Below are positions 17,483 to 26,546 of a DNA stretch of 64,000 nt, in pieces. Position 1 is the first letter of the stretch. Every line of letters begins with the position of its first letter. The notes below the pieces were generated by a model. The model worked only from the letters and a program-made list of their open reading frames with translations, had not been told where the DNA came from and made no database searches. Origin of the DNA: Streptomyces sp. NBC_01231. GTDB lineage: Bacteria > Actinomycetota > Actinomycetes > Streptomycetales > Streptomycetaceae. Location: assembly GCA_035999765.1 (NCBI GenBank), contig CP108521.1:6386001-6450000 (forward strand). The letters are read 5' to 3'. Made by a program: the position numbers and the translations under genes.

Positions 17483-18589
17483 ATGAGCCCCCGCGCCGGG
17501 TCCGCCGGCCCCCGCACTCTCGCCTTCGTGGAGAGTCCGGTACAGCTGCTGAACGTGCTGGAGTGGGCGCACGAGCACGCGCTCGCGCGGGAACACGAGC
17601 ACGCGCCCGGCGCGGGGCTCACCCTCGTCGTCCTGTCCCCGATGGACCCCATGACCCGCGGCCAGCTGCGCCGCATGGCCGAACTCGCCCGCGAGGGCGG
17701 TCACGCGGTCCGCTGGGAGGAGGCGCGGGGCGGCCCGATGGCCCCGTTCCAGACCGTCGGCGGCCTGACCAAAATGCTCCGGCGGGCCGACCGGATCGTC
17801 CTGGGGGACCCGTTCTCCCGTTACGTACAGCTGCTGCTGACCATCACCCGGGCCCGCGACCTGGTCGTGGTCGACGACGGCACGGCGACCATGGAGTTCG
17901 TCGCCCAGCTGGCCAGTGGGGAGCGTCTGGTGCGCTGGCACCGCAAGGGCGGCCGCCCCGGCCCCCGGGACCTGGTCTTCGCGCCGGTGTCCTCCGTGGC
18001 CCGCAGGCGGCTGACGCCCAGCGAGAAGCGCCGGGTGGAGATCTTCTCCTCCATGCCGATGCCAGATCCCCCGGCCGGCGTCACGGTCACCGCGAACACC
18101 TTCGCCTGGACCCGCGCCCGCTTCGGCCCGCCCCGCATCACCAAGGGCGCGGACATGGTCGGGACCTCCCTGGTGGAGACGGGAGTCGTCGACGCGGACC
18201 GTTACCTGGCGGCGGTCCAGAACCTGGCCAAGGCTCACGGCGCGACGCGCTACTTCGCCCACCGCCGCGAGAGCACCGAGAAACTCCACCGGCTGGCCGT
18301 GGAGTCGGGTCTGGAGATCGTCCGGCCGGACCTCCCGCTGGAGCTGATCGCCCGCCGCGGCCCGGTCGGCCGGACGATCCTCAGCTTCCCCTCGACCGTC
18401 GTCCACACCCTCCCGCTGGCCCTGTCCGGCACGGAGGTACGCGTCGCGGTCTGCGACATCGACCCCGCATGGCTCACCGAGAACGCCTCACCGCGGGCCC
18501 AGGGGTTCCTGTCCGGGGTCACGGGAACGGCCCGGGACGTGCACCGGCTGTCGGCGGTCACGGCAGCCACGGCGGTCACCGCGGTCTGA
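17483..18589 (+). CDS. Putative sialyltransferase-like glycosyltransferase
   Basis: A 368-residue protein I assign only loosely. The opening TLAFVESPVQLLNVLEWA resembles the start of GT52/polysialyltransferase-type enzymes. LGDPFSRYVQLLL and LVVVDDGTATMEFV follow, and the late SFPSTVVHTLPLAL matches the Ser/Thr motif of that fold. It sits directly after neuA-neuB in the same direction, so a CMP-nonulosonate transferase is the natural guess. The C-terminal tail is Ala/Val/Thr-rich. Confidence 0.55.
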   Translation: MSPRAGSAGPRTLAFVESPVQLLNVLEWAHEHALAREHEHAPGAGLTLVVLSPMDPMTRGQLRRMAELAREGGHAVRWEEARGGPMAPFQTVGGLTKMLRRADRIVLGDPFSRYVQLLLTITRARDLVVVDDGTATMEFVAQLASGERLVRWHRKGGRPGPRDLVFAPVSSVARRRLTPSEKRRVEIFSSMPMPDPPAGVTVTANTFAWTRARFGPPRITKGADMVGTSLVETGVVDADRYLAAVQNLAKAHGATRYFAHRRESTEKLHRLAVESGLEIVRPDLPLELIARRGPVGRTILSFPSTVVHTLPLALSGTEVRVAVCDIDPAWLTENASPRAQGFLSGVTGTARDVHRLSAVTAATAVTAV

Positions 18590-18678
18590 GCGCCCCTGGA
18601 GCTTCCGCAGGCACTTTGCTCCGCCACCGTTCTCCGGGGTCCTCCGCCACCGTTCCTGCGGCTCCTCCGCAGCCCTTT

Positions 18679-18763
18679 CTCCGGCTCCTACGCCGCGATC
18701 CTCCCGCGCCTGCGCCGCTGTTTCTCCCGCGCCTGCGCCGCCTCTCCTCCGGCTCCTACGCCG
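18679..18763. repeat. Nested pair of direct repeats at the methyltransferase 3' end
   Basis: CTCCGGCTCCTACGCCG occurs at 18679-18695 and 18747-18763. Between them CTCCCGCGCCTGCGCCGC occurs at 18701-18718 and 18724-18741, so the order is A-B-B-A. The right-hand A copy contains the last codons and the TAG of the methyltransferase. Confidence 0.85.
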
Positions 18764-19415
18764 GCTTCCTCGCCAGCAGGAAGGCACGCGGCCGGGTCTC
18801 GTCCTCCTCCGGCTCACGCAGCACCCGGGCCTGGAGACACAGGCCGGCCTTGGTGAGGTGACCCGCCACGGTTTCCGGTGTGCGCCAGTAGCAGTCGAGC
18901 GAGACGGCCTGGCCGAAGCGCTCGGTGAGGCGCAACCGGTCGTCCTCGTCCCCGGACTGGAAGGCGAGCAGAACATGCCCACCGGGCTCCAGGACACGGT
19001 GGAACCCGGCGAACGTCTCCGTGAGGTATTCGTCGGGGACGTGGATGATCGAGTACAGGGCGGCGATCCCGCCGAGGGATCCGTCCGGCAGGTCGAGGGA
19101 CGTCAGGGACCCCACGTGGAACCGCAGCCCGGGGTGGGACCGGCGGGCCAGCTCCACCGTCCGGGGCGAGACGTCGACCCCGAAGACCGGCACACCGAGG
19201 GCGTGCAGCCGGGCGGTGACATACCCGGGCCCGCTGCCGAGGTCGGCCACCGGCGCGGTTCCCGCGGCCCGCACCAGCTCGGCGAACGCGGTGAGCAGCC
19301 CGCGCTCCAGCGGTCTGTCGCCCAGACCGTCGGGATGACGCTCGCGGTAGGCGCCGGCGATGGCGTCGTACGAGCTTCGAGCGGCCGCTATGAACTCCGG
19401 ATCCTGTGCACTCAC
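18756..19415 (-). CDS. SAM-dependent methyltransferase
   Basis: A 219-residue class I methyltransferase with VADLGSGPGYVTARL as the SAM-binding glycine motif, VFGVDVSPRTVELAR as motif II, then a HVPDEYL segment and the post-motif RVLEPGGHVLLAF. Start at GTG 19415, which lies 8 bases after a TAGGGT -10-like box (19424-19429), so a short or leaderless transcript is plausible. Substrate unknown. A methyl group on the neighbouring wall polymer sugar is possible but untested. Confidence 0.82.
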   Translation of the reverse strand: MSAQDPEFIAAARSSYDAIAGAYRERHPDGLGDRPLERGLLTAFAELVRAAGTAPVADLGSGPGYVTARLHALGVPVFGVDVSPRTVELARRSHPGLRFHVGSLTSLDLPDGSLGGIAALYSIIHVPDEYLTETFAGFHRVLEPGGHVLLAFQSGDEDDRLRLTERFGQAVSLDCYWRTPETVAGHLTKAGLCLQARVLREPEEDETRPRAFLLARKPA

Positions 19416-19821
19416 GCTGCCGCACCCTAGCGGCGCGCCGACAGCGCCACCCCCCTCTTCGGAGGAGCGGTGGTGGAGTGTGGCCTCGTACACACTGCCC
19501 CTCGGCGGGACAAGCCGCCATATCCGCCTCAAATGGCCGTATGACCTGGGATTTTCCCGAGTCGAAGGGGGTGAGGGCGGCCCTTCGGGGCGATCCCCCC
19601 GCCCGTCCGACAGGTGAACAGACCGGTCTCATTCCCGTCAGGCGTGGTATCCGTGAAGAGAGGGATGGATGCCGTACGGCAGCCGCTCGGCCGGAAATCC
19701 GGCGAGTGTACCCATCCCGAACGGTACATATGCGTCCGGCGGTCAGATTTTCTTCCCCTAAGGGGCTGAACTTTGTTGATCGAGGGTCAGTCGACCGGTC
19801 GGGCGTCCTACCCTTCAGAGG
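19416..19821. other. 406-bp divergent intergenic region
   Basis: No gene seen. The left end has the methyltransferase -10-like box, the right end has TACCCT (19809-19814) seven bases before GTG 19822. The middle is relatively AT-rich and holds a short palindrome CCCCTAAGGGG (19755-19765). Confidence 0.6.
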
Positions 19822-21057
19822 GTGAAGCAATTGATGCCGCTAGAGTCCGAGGTCGATCTTCCCGGGGAAGCACTGCTTCCCGGAGCGCTTCCCGAGGCGC
19901 TCCGTGCCGAGCTCGTCGCGTTCCGGCGCGACCTGCACATGCACCCCGAGCTCGGCAACCAGGAGTTCCGCACGACCGCGGCGATCAAGGAGCGGCTCGA
20001 GCGCGCCGGCCTGGAACCGCGGGTGCTCGCCGTCGGGACCGGGCTCGTGTGTGACATCGGCGAGTCGGACGGGCGCACCTCCATGCTCGCCCTCCGCGCC
20101 GACATCGACGGCCTGCCCATCCCGGACATGAAGACGGAGTGCGCGTACCGCTCCACCGTGCCGGACCGCGCCCACGCCTGCGGCCACGACGTGCACACCA
20201 CCGTCGTGCTCGGCGCCGGCCTGGTGCTCGCCGAGCTGAACCGGCAGGGCCTGCTGCCCCGGCCGGTGCGGCTTATCTTCCAGCCCGCCGAAGAGGTGCT
20301 GCCCGGCGGCGCCGCCGACGCCATCGACTGCGGGGTGCTCGAAGGTGTCGGGCGGATGATCGCGGTGCACTGCGACCCCCGCGTCGACGCCGGGCGGATC
20401 GGGTTGCGCGAGGGCGCCATCACCTCCGCCTGCGACCGGCTGGAGATCGCCCTCGACGGCCCCGGCGGCCACACCGCCCGCCCCCATCTGACGACCGACC
20501 TCGTCACGGCCGCCGCCCGGGTCGTCACCGACGTGCCCGCGCTGGTCGGCCGCCGCGTCGACACCCGTGCGGGACTGGCCGTCACCTGGGGCCGGATCGA
20601 GTCGGGCCACGCCCCGAACGTCATCCCCCAGCACGCCGAGCTCTCCGGGACCGTGCGCTGCCTGGACATCGACGCCTGGCGGCAGGCACCCGACATCCTG
20701 GTCGCCGCGATCGACGAGGTCGCCAACCTGCACCGGGCCAAGTCGGAGATCAACTACATCCGAGGCGTCCCGCCCGTGGTCAACGACTCCGAGGCGACCG
20801 CGCTCCTCCGCGACGCCATGACGGCCCGCCGGGGTGCCGACTCCGTCGAGAGCACCGAGCAGAGCCTCGGCGGCGAGGACTTCTCCTGGTACCTCCAGCA
20901 CGTCCCCGGCGCGATGGCCCGCCTCGGCGTCCGCACCCCCGGCGAGCGCACCGTGCGTGACCTCCACCAGGGCGACTTCGACGCCGACGAGTCGGCGATC
21001 ACGGTGGGCGTGGAACTGTTCACGGCGGCGGCGCTGCTGGACGCGGCCGAGCGTTGA
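19822..21057 (+). CDS. M20-family amidohydrolase
   Basis: A 411-residue zinc peptidase/aminoacylase-type hydrolase: RRDLHMHPELGNQEF, LRADIDGLPI, HACGHDVHTTVVLGAG with the metal-binding His-Asp, QPAEEVLPGGA with the catalytic Glu pair, and SLGGEDFSWYLQHVPG near the end. The family cleaves N-acyl amino acids or aminobenzoyl conjugates; the substrate here is not predictable. Start at GTG 19822 follows a TACCCT box by 7 bases (possible leaderless start); ATG 19834 is the alternative, with a GGTGAAG ribosome site. Confidence 0.88.
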   Translation: MKQLMPLESEVDLPGEALLPGALPEALRAELVAFRRDLHMHPELGNQEFRTTAAIKERLERAGLEPRVLAVGTGLVCDIGESDGRTSMLALRADIDGLPIPDMKTECAYRSTVPDRAHACGHDVHTTVVLGAGLVLAELNRQGLLPRPVRLIFQPAEEVLPGGAADAIDCGVLEGVGRMIAVHCDPRVDAGRIGLREGAITSACDRLEIALDGPGGHTARPHLTTDLVTAAARVVTDVPALVGRRVDTRAGLAVTWGRIESGHAPNVIPQHAELSGTVRCLDIDAWRQAPDILVAAIDEVANLHRAKSEINYIRGVPPVVNDSEATALLRDAMTARRGADSVESTEQSLGGEDFSWYLQHVPGAMARLGVRTPGERTVRDLHQGDFDADESAITVGVELFTAAALLDAAER

Positions 21058-21352
21058 CGCGGCGGGAGTGCCGGGCGGACGGCCCTTCCGAGGGCCGCCG
21101 TCCCGCCATCCGCAACAGGGTTGTAAGCCAATCGTGAACTGCCCGCAACGTACGGTGCGGAGCCGCAAGACCCTGAGTTCAGACGCCGTTTGCCTCGATC
21201 CGATAACGGCTTTGGAAGAGGTCTTTTTCTGACATCTACGCGCGTTACGATGCCGCGAAGCCGACGCCGCAGGGGCGTCCAGGCCGAGCACTGACAAGGT
21301 GCTCACACGAAGCGCCGAATCCGGCGCTCAGGTCAGGTGTAAGGAGCCCCCC
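21058..21352. other. 295-bp leader and control region of the nucleoside ABC operon
   Basis: No gene seen. It contains the palindrome and -10 at 21236-21251, then an untranslated leader of about 95 bases to GTG 21353 with AAGGAG at 21341-21346. Confidence 0.65.
21236..21251 (+). promoter_or_regulatory. Operator/-10 of the nucleoside transport operon
   Basis: CTACGCGCGTTA (21236-21247) matches 10 of 12 bases of the perfect palindrome found at add, deoC and the purine phosphorylase. TACGAT (21246-21251) overlaps it as a TANNNT -10, so a bound repressor would block polymerase. Confidence 0.65.
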
Positions 21353-22414
21353 GTGCGCCGGGTAGCAAAGCTTTCCGCTGCGTGTATCGCATCCGCAGCA
21401 CTCGCACTGACTGCCACTGCCTGTGGCAGCACCTCCTCCGAAAAGGCCGAGGGCAAGGGTTCCTCGGCCTCCTCCGGCGGCGACGGCGTCAAGATCGGTC
21501 TCGCCTTCGACGTCGGCGGTCGCGGTGACCGTTCCTTCAACGACTCCGCCGCGCGCGGAGCCGACAAGGCCAAGACCGAGTTCGGCGGCTCGATCAAGGA
21601 GCTGACCGCCAAGACCTCCGACACCGAGGCCGACCGCGAGCAGCGCCTGACGGACCTGGCCGACGCCGGTTACAACCCGATCGTCGGTGTCGGTTTCTCC
21701 TACGCCACGTCGATGGGCAAGATCGCCGCGAAGTACCCGAAGGTCAGCTTCGGCATCGTCGACTCGGTGGTGGACGCCAAGAACGTCGACAGCATCACCT
21801 TCACCGAGGAGCAGGGCTCCTACCTGGCCGGTGTGGCCGCGGCGCTGAAGACGAAGAAGGACCACGTCGGCTTCATCGGCGGCGTCGACACCCCGCTGAT
21901 CAAGAAGTTCGAGGCGGGCTACGTCCAGGGCGTCAAGGACACCAAGTCGAAGGTCAAGGTCGACGTCCAGTACCTGACCCACGGTTCCGACCTCTCCGGC
22001 TTCTCCAGCCCCGACAAGGGCAAGGAGGCCGCGTCGGGCATGCTCGACAACGGCGCCGACGTCGTCTACGCGGCGGCCGGCTCCTCCGGCAACGGCGCGA
22101 TCGAGGCCGTCTCCGGCGCCAAGGGCACCTGGGCGATAGGCGTGGACTCGGACCAGTACAACATCCCCGGTCTGGCCAAGTACAAGAACTCGATCCTGAC
22201 CTCGATGGTCAAGAACGTCGACGTCGGTGTCTACGACTTCATCAAGTCGGTCAACGACAGCAAGCCGCTGACGGGCCAGAACAACTACACGCTCGCCAAG
22301 AACGGTGTCTCGCTGGCCACCAGCGGTGGCTTCATCGACGACATCAAGGCGCAGCTGGACGCGGCCAAGAAGAAGATCGTCGACGGCGCCATCAAGGTCA
22401 AGACCACCCCGTGA
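21353..22414 (+). CDS. BMP-family ABC transporter substrate-binding lipoprotein (nucleoside)
   Basis: A 353-residue lipoprotein. The signal peptide VRRVAKLSAACIASAAL leads to a lipobox-like ATAC, with lipidated Cys at about residue 24, then a Ser-rich linker. The mature part is a BMP/Med-type periplasmic-binding fold: IGLAFDVGGRGDRSFND, VGFIGGVDTPLI and YAAAGSSGNGAI. BMP proteins paired with this transporter type bind nucleosides. GTG 21353 was chosen because AAGGAG sits 6 bases upstream and it opens the signal peptide. Cytidine deaminase and thymidine phosphorylase downstream support nucleosides as ligand. Confidence 0.92.
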   Translation: MRRVAKLSAACIASAALALTATACGSTSSEKAEGKGSSASSGGDGVKIGLAFDVGGRGDRSFNDSAARGADKAKTEFGGSIKELTAKTSDTEADREQRLTDLADAGYNPIVGVGFSYATSMGKIAAKYPKVSFGIVDSVVDAKNVDSITFTEEQGSYLAGVAAALKTKKDHVGFIGGVDTPLIKKFEAGYVQGVKDTKSKVKVDVQYLTHGSDLSGFSSPDKGKEAASGMLDNGADVVYAAAGSSGNGAIEAVSGAKGTWAIGVDSDQYNIPGLAKYKNSILTSMVKNVDVGVYDFIKSVNDSKPLTGQNNYTLAKNGVSLATSGGFIDDIKAQLDAAKKKIVDGAIKVKTTP

Positions 22415-22493
22415 CCTGACGGTTCCCGCCGGACCGGGCTCGGCGAGGGGGCGTGCGAAAACCTCCTCGTCGGGCCATAACAATGTGTCAACT

Positions 22494-22508
22494 CTACGCG
22501 TGTAGCAT
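22494..22508 (+). promoter_or_regulatory. Second operator/-10 within the transport operon
   Basis: CTACGCGTGTAG (22494-22505) is one base from the perfect palindrome and overlaps a TANNNT box TAGCAT (22503-22508). It suggests an internal promoter for the ATPase and permeases, about 70 bases before their start. Confidence 0.65.
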
Positions 22509-22566
22509 GGAGTTGCCGCGCTAGCGTCGCCGACGCCTGCCCTCCCCTATGCAGCCCCTTTCCCCC

Positions 22567-22582
22567 AGGAGAGTGCGCCATC
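22567..22582 (+). promoter_or_regulatory. Ribosome site and ATC start of the ABC ATPase
   Basis: AGGAGAG (22567-22573) is 6 bases before ATC at 22580. Reading back in frame to the stop at 22478 there is no ATG, GTG, TTG or CTG, and the first ATG downstream (22733) lies after Walker A. Confidence 0.7.
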
Positions 22583-24139
22583 AACGCGTCCAGCCCTCCC
22601 GCTGCCGTCGAACTGCGCGGCATCACCAAGCGATTCCCCGGCGTCGTCGCCAACCGTGACATCGACATCACCGTCCGCACGGGTACCGTCCACGCCCTGT
22701 GCGGTGAGAACGGCGCCGGCAAGTCCACCCTGATGAAGATCCTCTACGGCATGCAGCAGCCGGACGAGGGCACCATCACCGTGAACGGCGAGCGGGTCAC
22801 CTTCCACAACCCCGCCGACGCCATCGCGCGCGGTATCGGCATGGTGCACCAGCACTTCATGCTCGCCGACAACCTCACCGTCCTGGAGAACGTCGTCCTG
22901 GGCGCGGAGAAACTGCACGGCATCGGCGCGAGAGCACGTGCGAGGATCAAGGAGATCTCCGACGCGTACGGGCTGAACGTCCGGCCCGACGTCCTCCTGG
23001 AGGAACTCGGCGTCGCCGACCGTCAGCGCGTGGAGATCCTCAAGGTCCTCTACCGCGGCGCCAAGACCCTCATCCTGGACGAGCCCACCGCCGTCCTGGT
23101 GCCGCAGGAGGTCGAGGCCCTCTTCGACAACCTGCGCGAGCTGAAGGCCGAGGGCCTCACCGTCATCTTCATCTCCCACAAGCTGGGCGAAGTCCTGTCC
23201 GTGGCCGACGAGATCACCGTCATCCGGCGCGGCACCACCGTCGGCACGGTCGAGCCGGCGGCCACCACCCCCAGGCAGCTCGCCGAGCTGATGGTCGGCA
23301 GCGAACTGCCCACGCCGGAGACCGAGGAGTCCACGGTCACGGACGTCCCGCTGCTCAAGGTGGACAAGCTGCACCTGAGCCAGACGGACCTCGACGGCGT
23401 CGAGCGGATCATCCTCGACGCGATCTCCTTCACCATCCACAAGGGCGAGGTCCTCGGCATCGCCGGAGTGGAGGGCAACGGCCAGTCCGAGCTGGTCGAG
23501 GCGATCATGGGCATCCGCGACCCCGACGCCGGCGCCATCACCCTCGACGGCACCGACATATCGCACGCCCCCACCCGCCGGCGCCGCGAGGCCGGCGTCG
23601 GCTACATCCCCGAGGACCGCCACCGCCACGGCCTGCTCCTCGAGGCACCGCTGTGGGAGAACCGCATCCTCGGCCATGTCAGCGAGCGGCCCAACTCCCG
23701 CGGCCAGTTGCTCGACATCAAGGCCGCCCGCACCGACACCGAGCGCATCATCAAGGCGTACGACGTCCGCACGCCCGGTATCGAGGTGACGGCCGCCTCG
23801 CTGTCCGGCGGCAACCAGCAGAAGCTGATCGTGGGCCGCGAGATGAGCCACGCGCCCAAGCTGCTGATAGCCGCCCACCCCACCCGGGGCGTGGACGTGG
23901 GCGCGCAGGCCGCGATCTGGGACCACATCCGCGAGGCCCGACGCGAGGGCCTGGCCGTGCTGCTGATCTCCGCCGACCTGGACGAGCTCATCGGGCTCTC
24001 CGACACCCTGCGGGTGATGTACCGCGGCCGCCTGGTCGCCGACGCCGACCCCGCCACGATCACCCCCGAGGAGCTGGGCTCCGCCATGACGGGTGCGGCC
24101 ACCGGCCACCTGGAGCACGCAGAGGACGACGACCGATGA
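22580..24139 (+). CDS. Nucleoside ABC transporter ATPase, two ATP-binding domains, ATC start
   Basis: A 519-residue sugar/nucleoside-type ATPase with two cassettes in one chain. Domain 1 has Walker A GENGAGKST (42-50), a degenerate signature around ELGVADRQRVEIL and Walker B LILDEPTAVL. Domain 2 has the unusual Walker-A equivalent GVEGNGQSE and a full signature LSGGNQQK. This asymmetry is normal for the RbsA/NupA group. The first residues read (M)NASSPPAAVELRGITKRF, which is where these proteins usually start, so initiation at ATC is inferred. The stop overlaps the permease ATG (ATGA at 24136-24139). Confidence 0.88.
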   Translation: MNASSPPAAVELRGITKRFPGVVANRDIDITVRTGTVHALCGENGAGKSTLMKILYGMQQPDEGTITVNGERVTFHNPADAIARGIGMVHQHFMLADNLTVLENVVLGAEKLHGIGARARARIKEISDAYGLNVRPDVLLEELGVADRQRVEILKVLYRGAKTLILDEPTAVLVPQEVEALFDNLRELKAEGLTVIFISHKLGEVLSVADEITVIRRGTTVGTVEPAATTPRQLAELMVGSELPTPETEESTVTDVPLLKVDKLHLSQTDLDGVERIILDAISFTIHKGEVLGIAGVEGNGQSELVEAIMGIRDPDAGAITLDGTDISHAPTRRRREAGVGYIPEDRHRHGLLLEAPLWENRILGHVSERPNSRGQLLDIKAARTDTERIIKAYDVRTPGIEVTAASLSGGNQQKLIVGREMSHAPKLLIAAHPTRGVDVGAQAAIWDHIREARREGLAVLLISADLDELIGLSDTLRVMYRGRLVADADPATITPEELGSAMTGAATGHLEHAEDDDR

Positions 24140-25263
24140 AGAAGCTGACCCAACGCATCGACAGGGAGCGGCTGCTCCTCGGCATCGCGGCGCCGCTGCT
24201 GGCGATCGTCGCCGCGCTCGTCGTCACCGCCCTGGTCATCCTCGCCACCGGCAAGAACCCGGGCTCCGCCTTCAGCGACATGCTGACCTACGGCTCCGCC
24301 AGCGACAGCCAGGTCTACATCCTGAACAAGGCGACGACGTACTACCTGGCGGGTGTCGCGGTGGCCATCGGCTTCCGCATGAACCTGTTCAACATCGGCG
24401 TCGACGGCCAGTACCGGATCGCCGCGTTCTTCGCCGCCGTCCTCGGCGGCGCGCTGACCGTCCCCGGCTGGATCGCCATCCCGCTGATCATCCTGTGCGC
24501 CATGGCGACCGGCGCCCTGTGGGCGGCCATCGCGGGCGTCCTGAAGGTGACCCGCGGCGTCAGCGAGGTCATCTCGACGATCATGCTGAACTCGATCGCG
24601 ACCGCGATCATCGGCTTCCTGCTCCAGCCGGGGAAGCTCGCCGAACTCCAGAGCGGCGGCACGGTCATCTCCACCAAGCCGCTGCCGGAGTCCTCGTACT
24701 TCTTCAGCATCGACACGGGCCCGGCCGGCGTGCTGTGGGGCTTCGTCGTCATCGCCGTGCTCGTCGGTGTCGCGTACTGGTTCGTGCTCGGCCGCACCAA
24801 GTTCGGCTTCGATCTGCGCACCGTCGGCCAGTCCGAGAGCGCGGCCACCGCGAGCGGTGTCTCGGTGAAGAAGATGGTCGCCACCAGCATGGTCATCTCG
24901 GGCGCCGTGGCGGGTCTGATCGGCATGCCGACCCTGCTCAACGACAGCCACCAGTTCAGCAACGACTTCCCGTCGGGCATCGGCTTCACCGGTATCGCCA
25001 TCGCCCTGCTCGGCCGCAACAACCCGGTCGGCATCGCGCTCGGCGCGCTCCTGTGGGGCTTCCTGGAGCGCACCACCAACCACCTCGAGTTCGAGGGGTA
25101 CGACAAGGAAATCCTCGGCGTCATCCAGGGCGTCATCGTCCTGTGCGTCGTCATCGCCTACGAGCTCGTCCGCCGCTACGGCCTGAAGCGCCAGCAGCAG
25201 CGGGTCGGCGCCGAGCTCGCCGCCCAGGCCGCCGCGATCCAGAAGCAGGAGGTGGCGCGATGA
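24136..25263 (+). CDS. Nucleoside ABC transporter permease 1
   Basis: A 375-residue permease of the branched-chain/sugar/nucleoside (BPD_transp_2) family with about nine helices. Characteristic segments are FRMNLFNIGVDGQYRI, GVSEVISTIMLNSIA and GFTGIAIALLGRNNPVG. Members of this group pair with an RbsA-type ATPase and a BMP lipoprotein. It overlaps both neighbours by 4 bp (ATGA), so it is translated with the ATPase and permease 2. Confidence 0.92.
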   Translation: MKKLTQRIDRERLLLGIAAPLLAIVAALVVTALVILATGKNPGSAFSDMLTYGSASDSQVYILNKATTYYLAGVAVAIGFRMNLFNIGVDGQYRIAAFFAAVLGGALTVPGWIAIPLIILCAMATGALWAAIAGVLKVTRGVSEVISTIMLNSIATAIIGFLLQPGKLAELQSGGTVISTKPLPESSYFFSIDTGPAGVLWGFVVIAVLVGVAYWFVLGRTKFGFDLRTVGQSESAATASGVSVKKMVATSMVISGAVAGLIGMPTLLNDSHQFSNDFPSGIGFTGIAIALLGRNNPVGIALGALLWGFLERTTNHLEFEGYDKEILGVIQGVIVLCVVIAYELVRRYGLKRQQQRVGAELAAQAAAIQKQEVAR

Positions 25264-26546
25264 CTGCCACGATGACCGACACGCCGCCCCCCGCGGCACC
25301 CAAGGCGGACACCGGACGCGGCCGTTCGAGCCGCTCGGTCGGCCAGATCCTCATGATCGTCGCTGGCGCGCTGCTGCTCGTCGCCGCGGTCCGCGTCATC
25401 ACCGGCTCCGACCAGCTCACCTCCGAGGGCCAGGTCTCCGCCGCCCTGGGGCTCGCCGTGCCCATCGGCCTCGCCGGTCTGGCCGGTCTGTGGTCCGAGC
25501 GGTCCGGCGTGGTCAACATCGGCCTCGAGGGCATGATGATCCTCGGCACCTTCGGCGCCGGCTGGATCGGCTGGCAGTCCAACCCCTGGTTCGGCCTGCT
25601 GTGCGGCATCGGCTTCGGTGTCCTCGGCGGCCTGGTGCACGCGGTCGCGACCATCACCTTCGGCGTCGACCACATCGTCTCCGGTGTCGCGGTCAACCTG
25701 CTTGCGCTCGGCACCACCCAGTACCTCGCCAAGCTCTTCTTCTCGGAGGGCAAGGCGGCGGACGCGGGCGGCAACCCCAAGCAGTCCCCGCCGGTGGACT
25801 CGCTGCCCACCATCGACGTGCCCGGCCTCTCGAGCGGCCTCAAGTCTCTCGAGAACCACCACTGGTTCCTGGTCTCCGACATCGCGGGCATCCTCGGGGG
25901 CCTGGTCACCGACCTGTCCGTGGTGACGCTCTTCGCCATCCTGCTGTTCGTCGGCAGCTGGTGGCTGCTGTGGCGCACCCCGTTCGGCCTCAGGCTGCGT
26001 TCCTGCGGCGAGAACCCGATCGCCGCGGAGTCCCTCGGCGTCAACGTCTACAAGTACAAGTACGTGGCCGTGGCCGTCTCCGGCGGCCTCGCGGGCCTCG
26101 GCGGCGCCTTCCTCGCGCTGGTCACCTCGCACACCTACCTGGAGAACCAGACCGGCGGGCGCGGCTACATCGGCCTCGCGGCCATGATCTTCGGAAACTG
26201 GCGCCCCGGCGGCCTCGCCATGGGCGCGGGCCTGTTCGGCTACTCCGACGCGCTGCAGCTGCGCAACGGCGGCGAGACCGTCCACGCGCTGCTGCTCCTG
26301 CTGGTCGTGCTCCTCGTGGGGCTGGCCGGGTGGAAGCTGTACCGCAAGGCGCACTGGCAGGCCGGGATCAGCCTCTTCGTCGGCGCGCTCGTCCTGCTGT
26401 GGTACCTGTTCACGGACGAGGTGCCGAGCGACTTCGTGGGCGCCACCCCGTACGTCGTCACGCTGCTGGTGCTGTCGCTGTCGGCGCAGCGCCTGCGGAT
26501 GCCGAAGGCGGACGGTATGCGGTACCGGAAGGGACAGGGCAAGTGA
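25260..26546 (+). CDS. Nucleoside ABC transporter permease 2
   Basis: A 428-residue second permease of the same family: SERSGVVNIGLEGMMILG is the signature helix pair, GVDHIVSGVAVNLLALG follows, and FIGLAAMIFGNW-type residues (YIGLAAMIFGNW) lie near the end. A 60-residue polar loop (about 165-220) is longer than in permease 1. The stop overlaps the GTG of the cytidine deaminase (GTGA), linking uptake directly to the first catabolic enzyme. Confidence 0.92.
   Translation: MTATMTDTPPPAAPKADTGRGRSSRSVGQILMIVAGALLLVAAVRVITGSDQLTSEGQVSAALGLAVPIGLAGLAGLWSERSGVVNIGLEGMMILGTFGAGWIGWQSNPWFGLLCGIGFGVLGGLVHAVATITFGVDHIVSGVAVNLLALGTTQYLAKLFFSEGKAADAGGNPKQSPPVDSLPTIDVPGLSSGLKSLENHHWFLVSDIAGILGGLVTDLSVVTLFAILLFVGSWWLLWRTPFGLRLRSCGENPIAAESLGVNVYKYKYVAVAVSGGLAGLGGAFLALVTSHTYLENQTGGRGYIGLAAMIFGNWRPGGLAMGAGLFGYSDALQLRNGGETVHALLLLLVVLLVGLAGWKLYRKAHWQAGISLFVGALVLLWYLFTDEVPSDFVGATPYVVTLLVLSLSAQRLRMPKADGMRYRKGQGK

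Noticed and set aside
22733..22735. ATG 22733 as start of the ABC ATPase
   Set aside because: It would remove the Walker A motif, which is intact upstream in the same frame.
24093..26546. A single 817-codon frame joining both permeases
   Set aside because: The first part is out of frame with permease 1; the real permease 2 starts at ATG 25260 with ATGA coupling.
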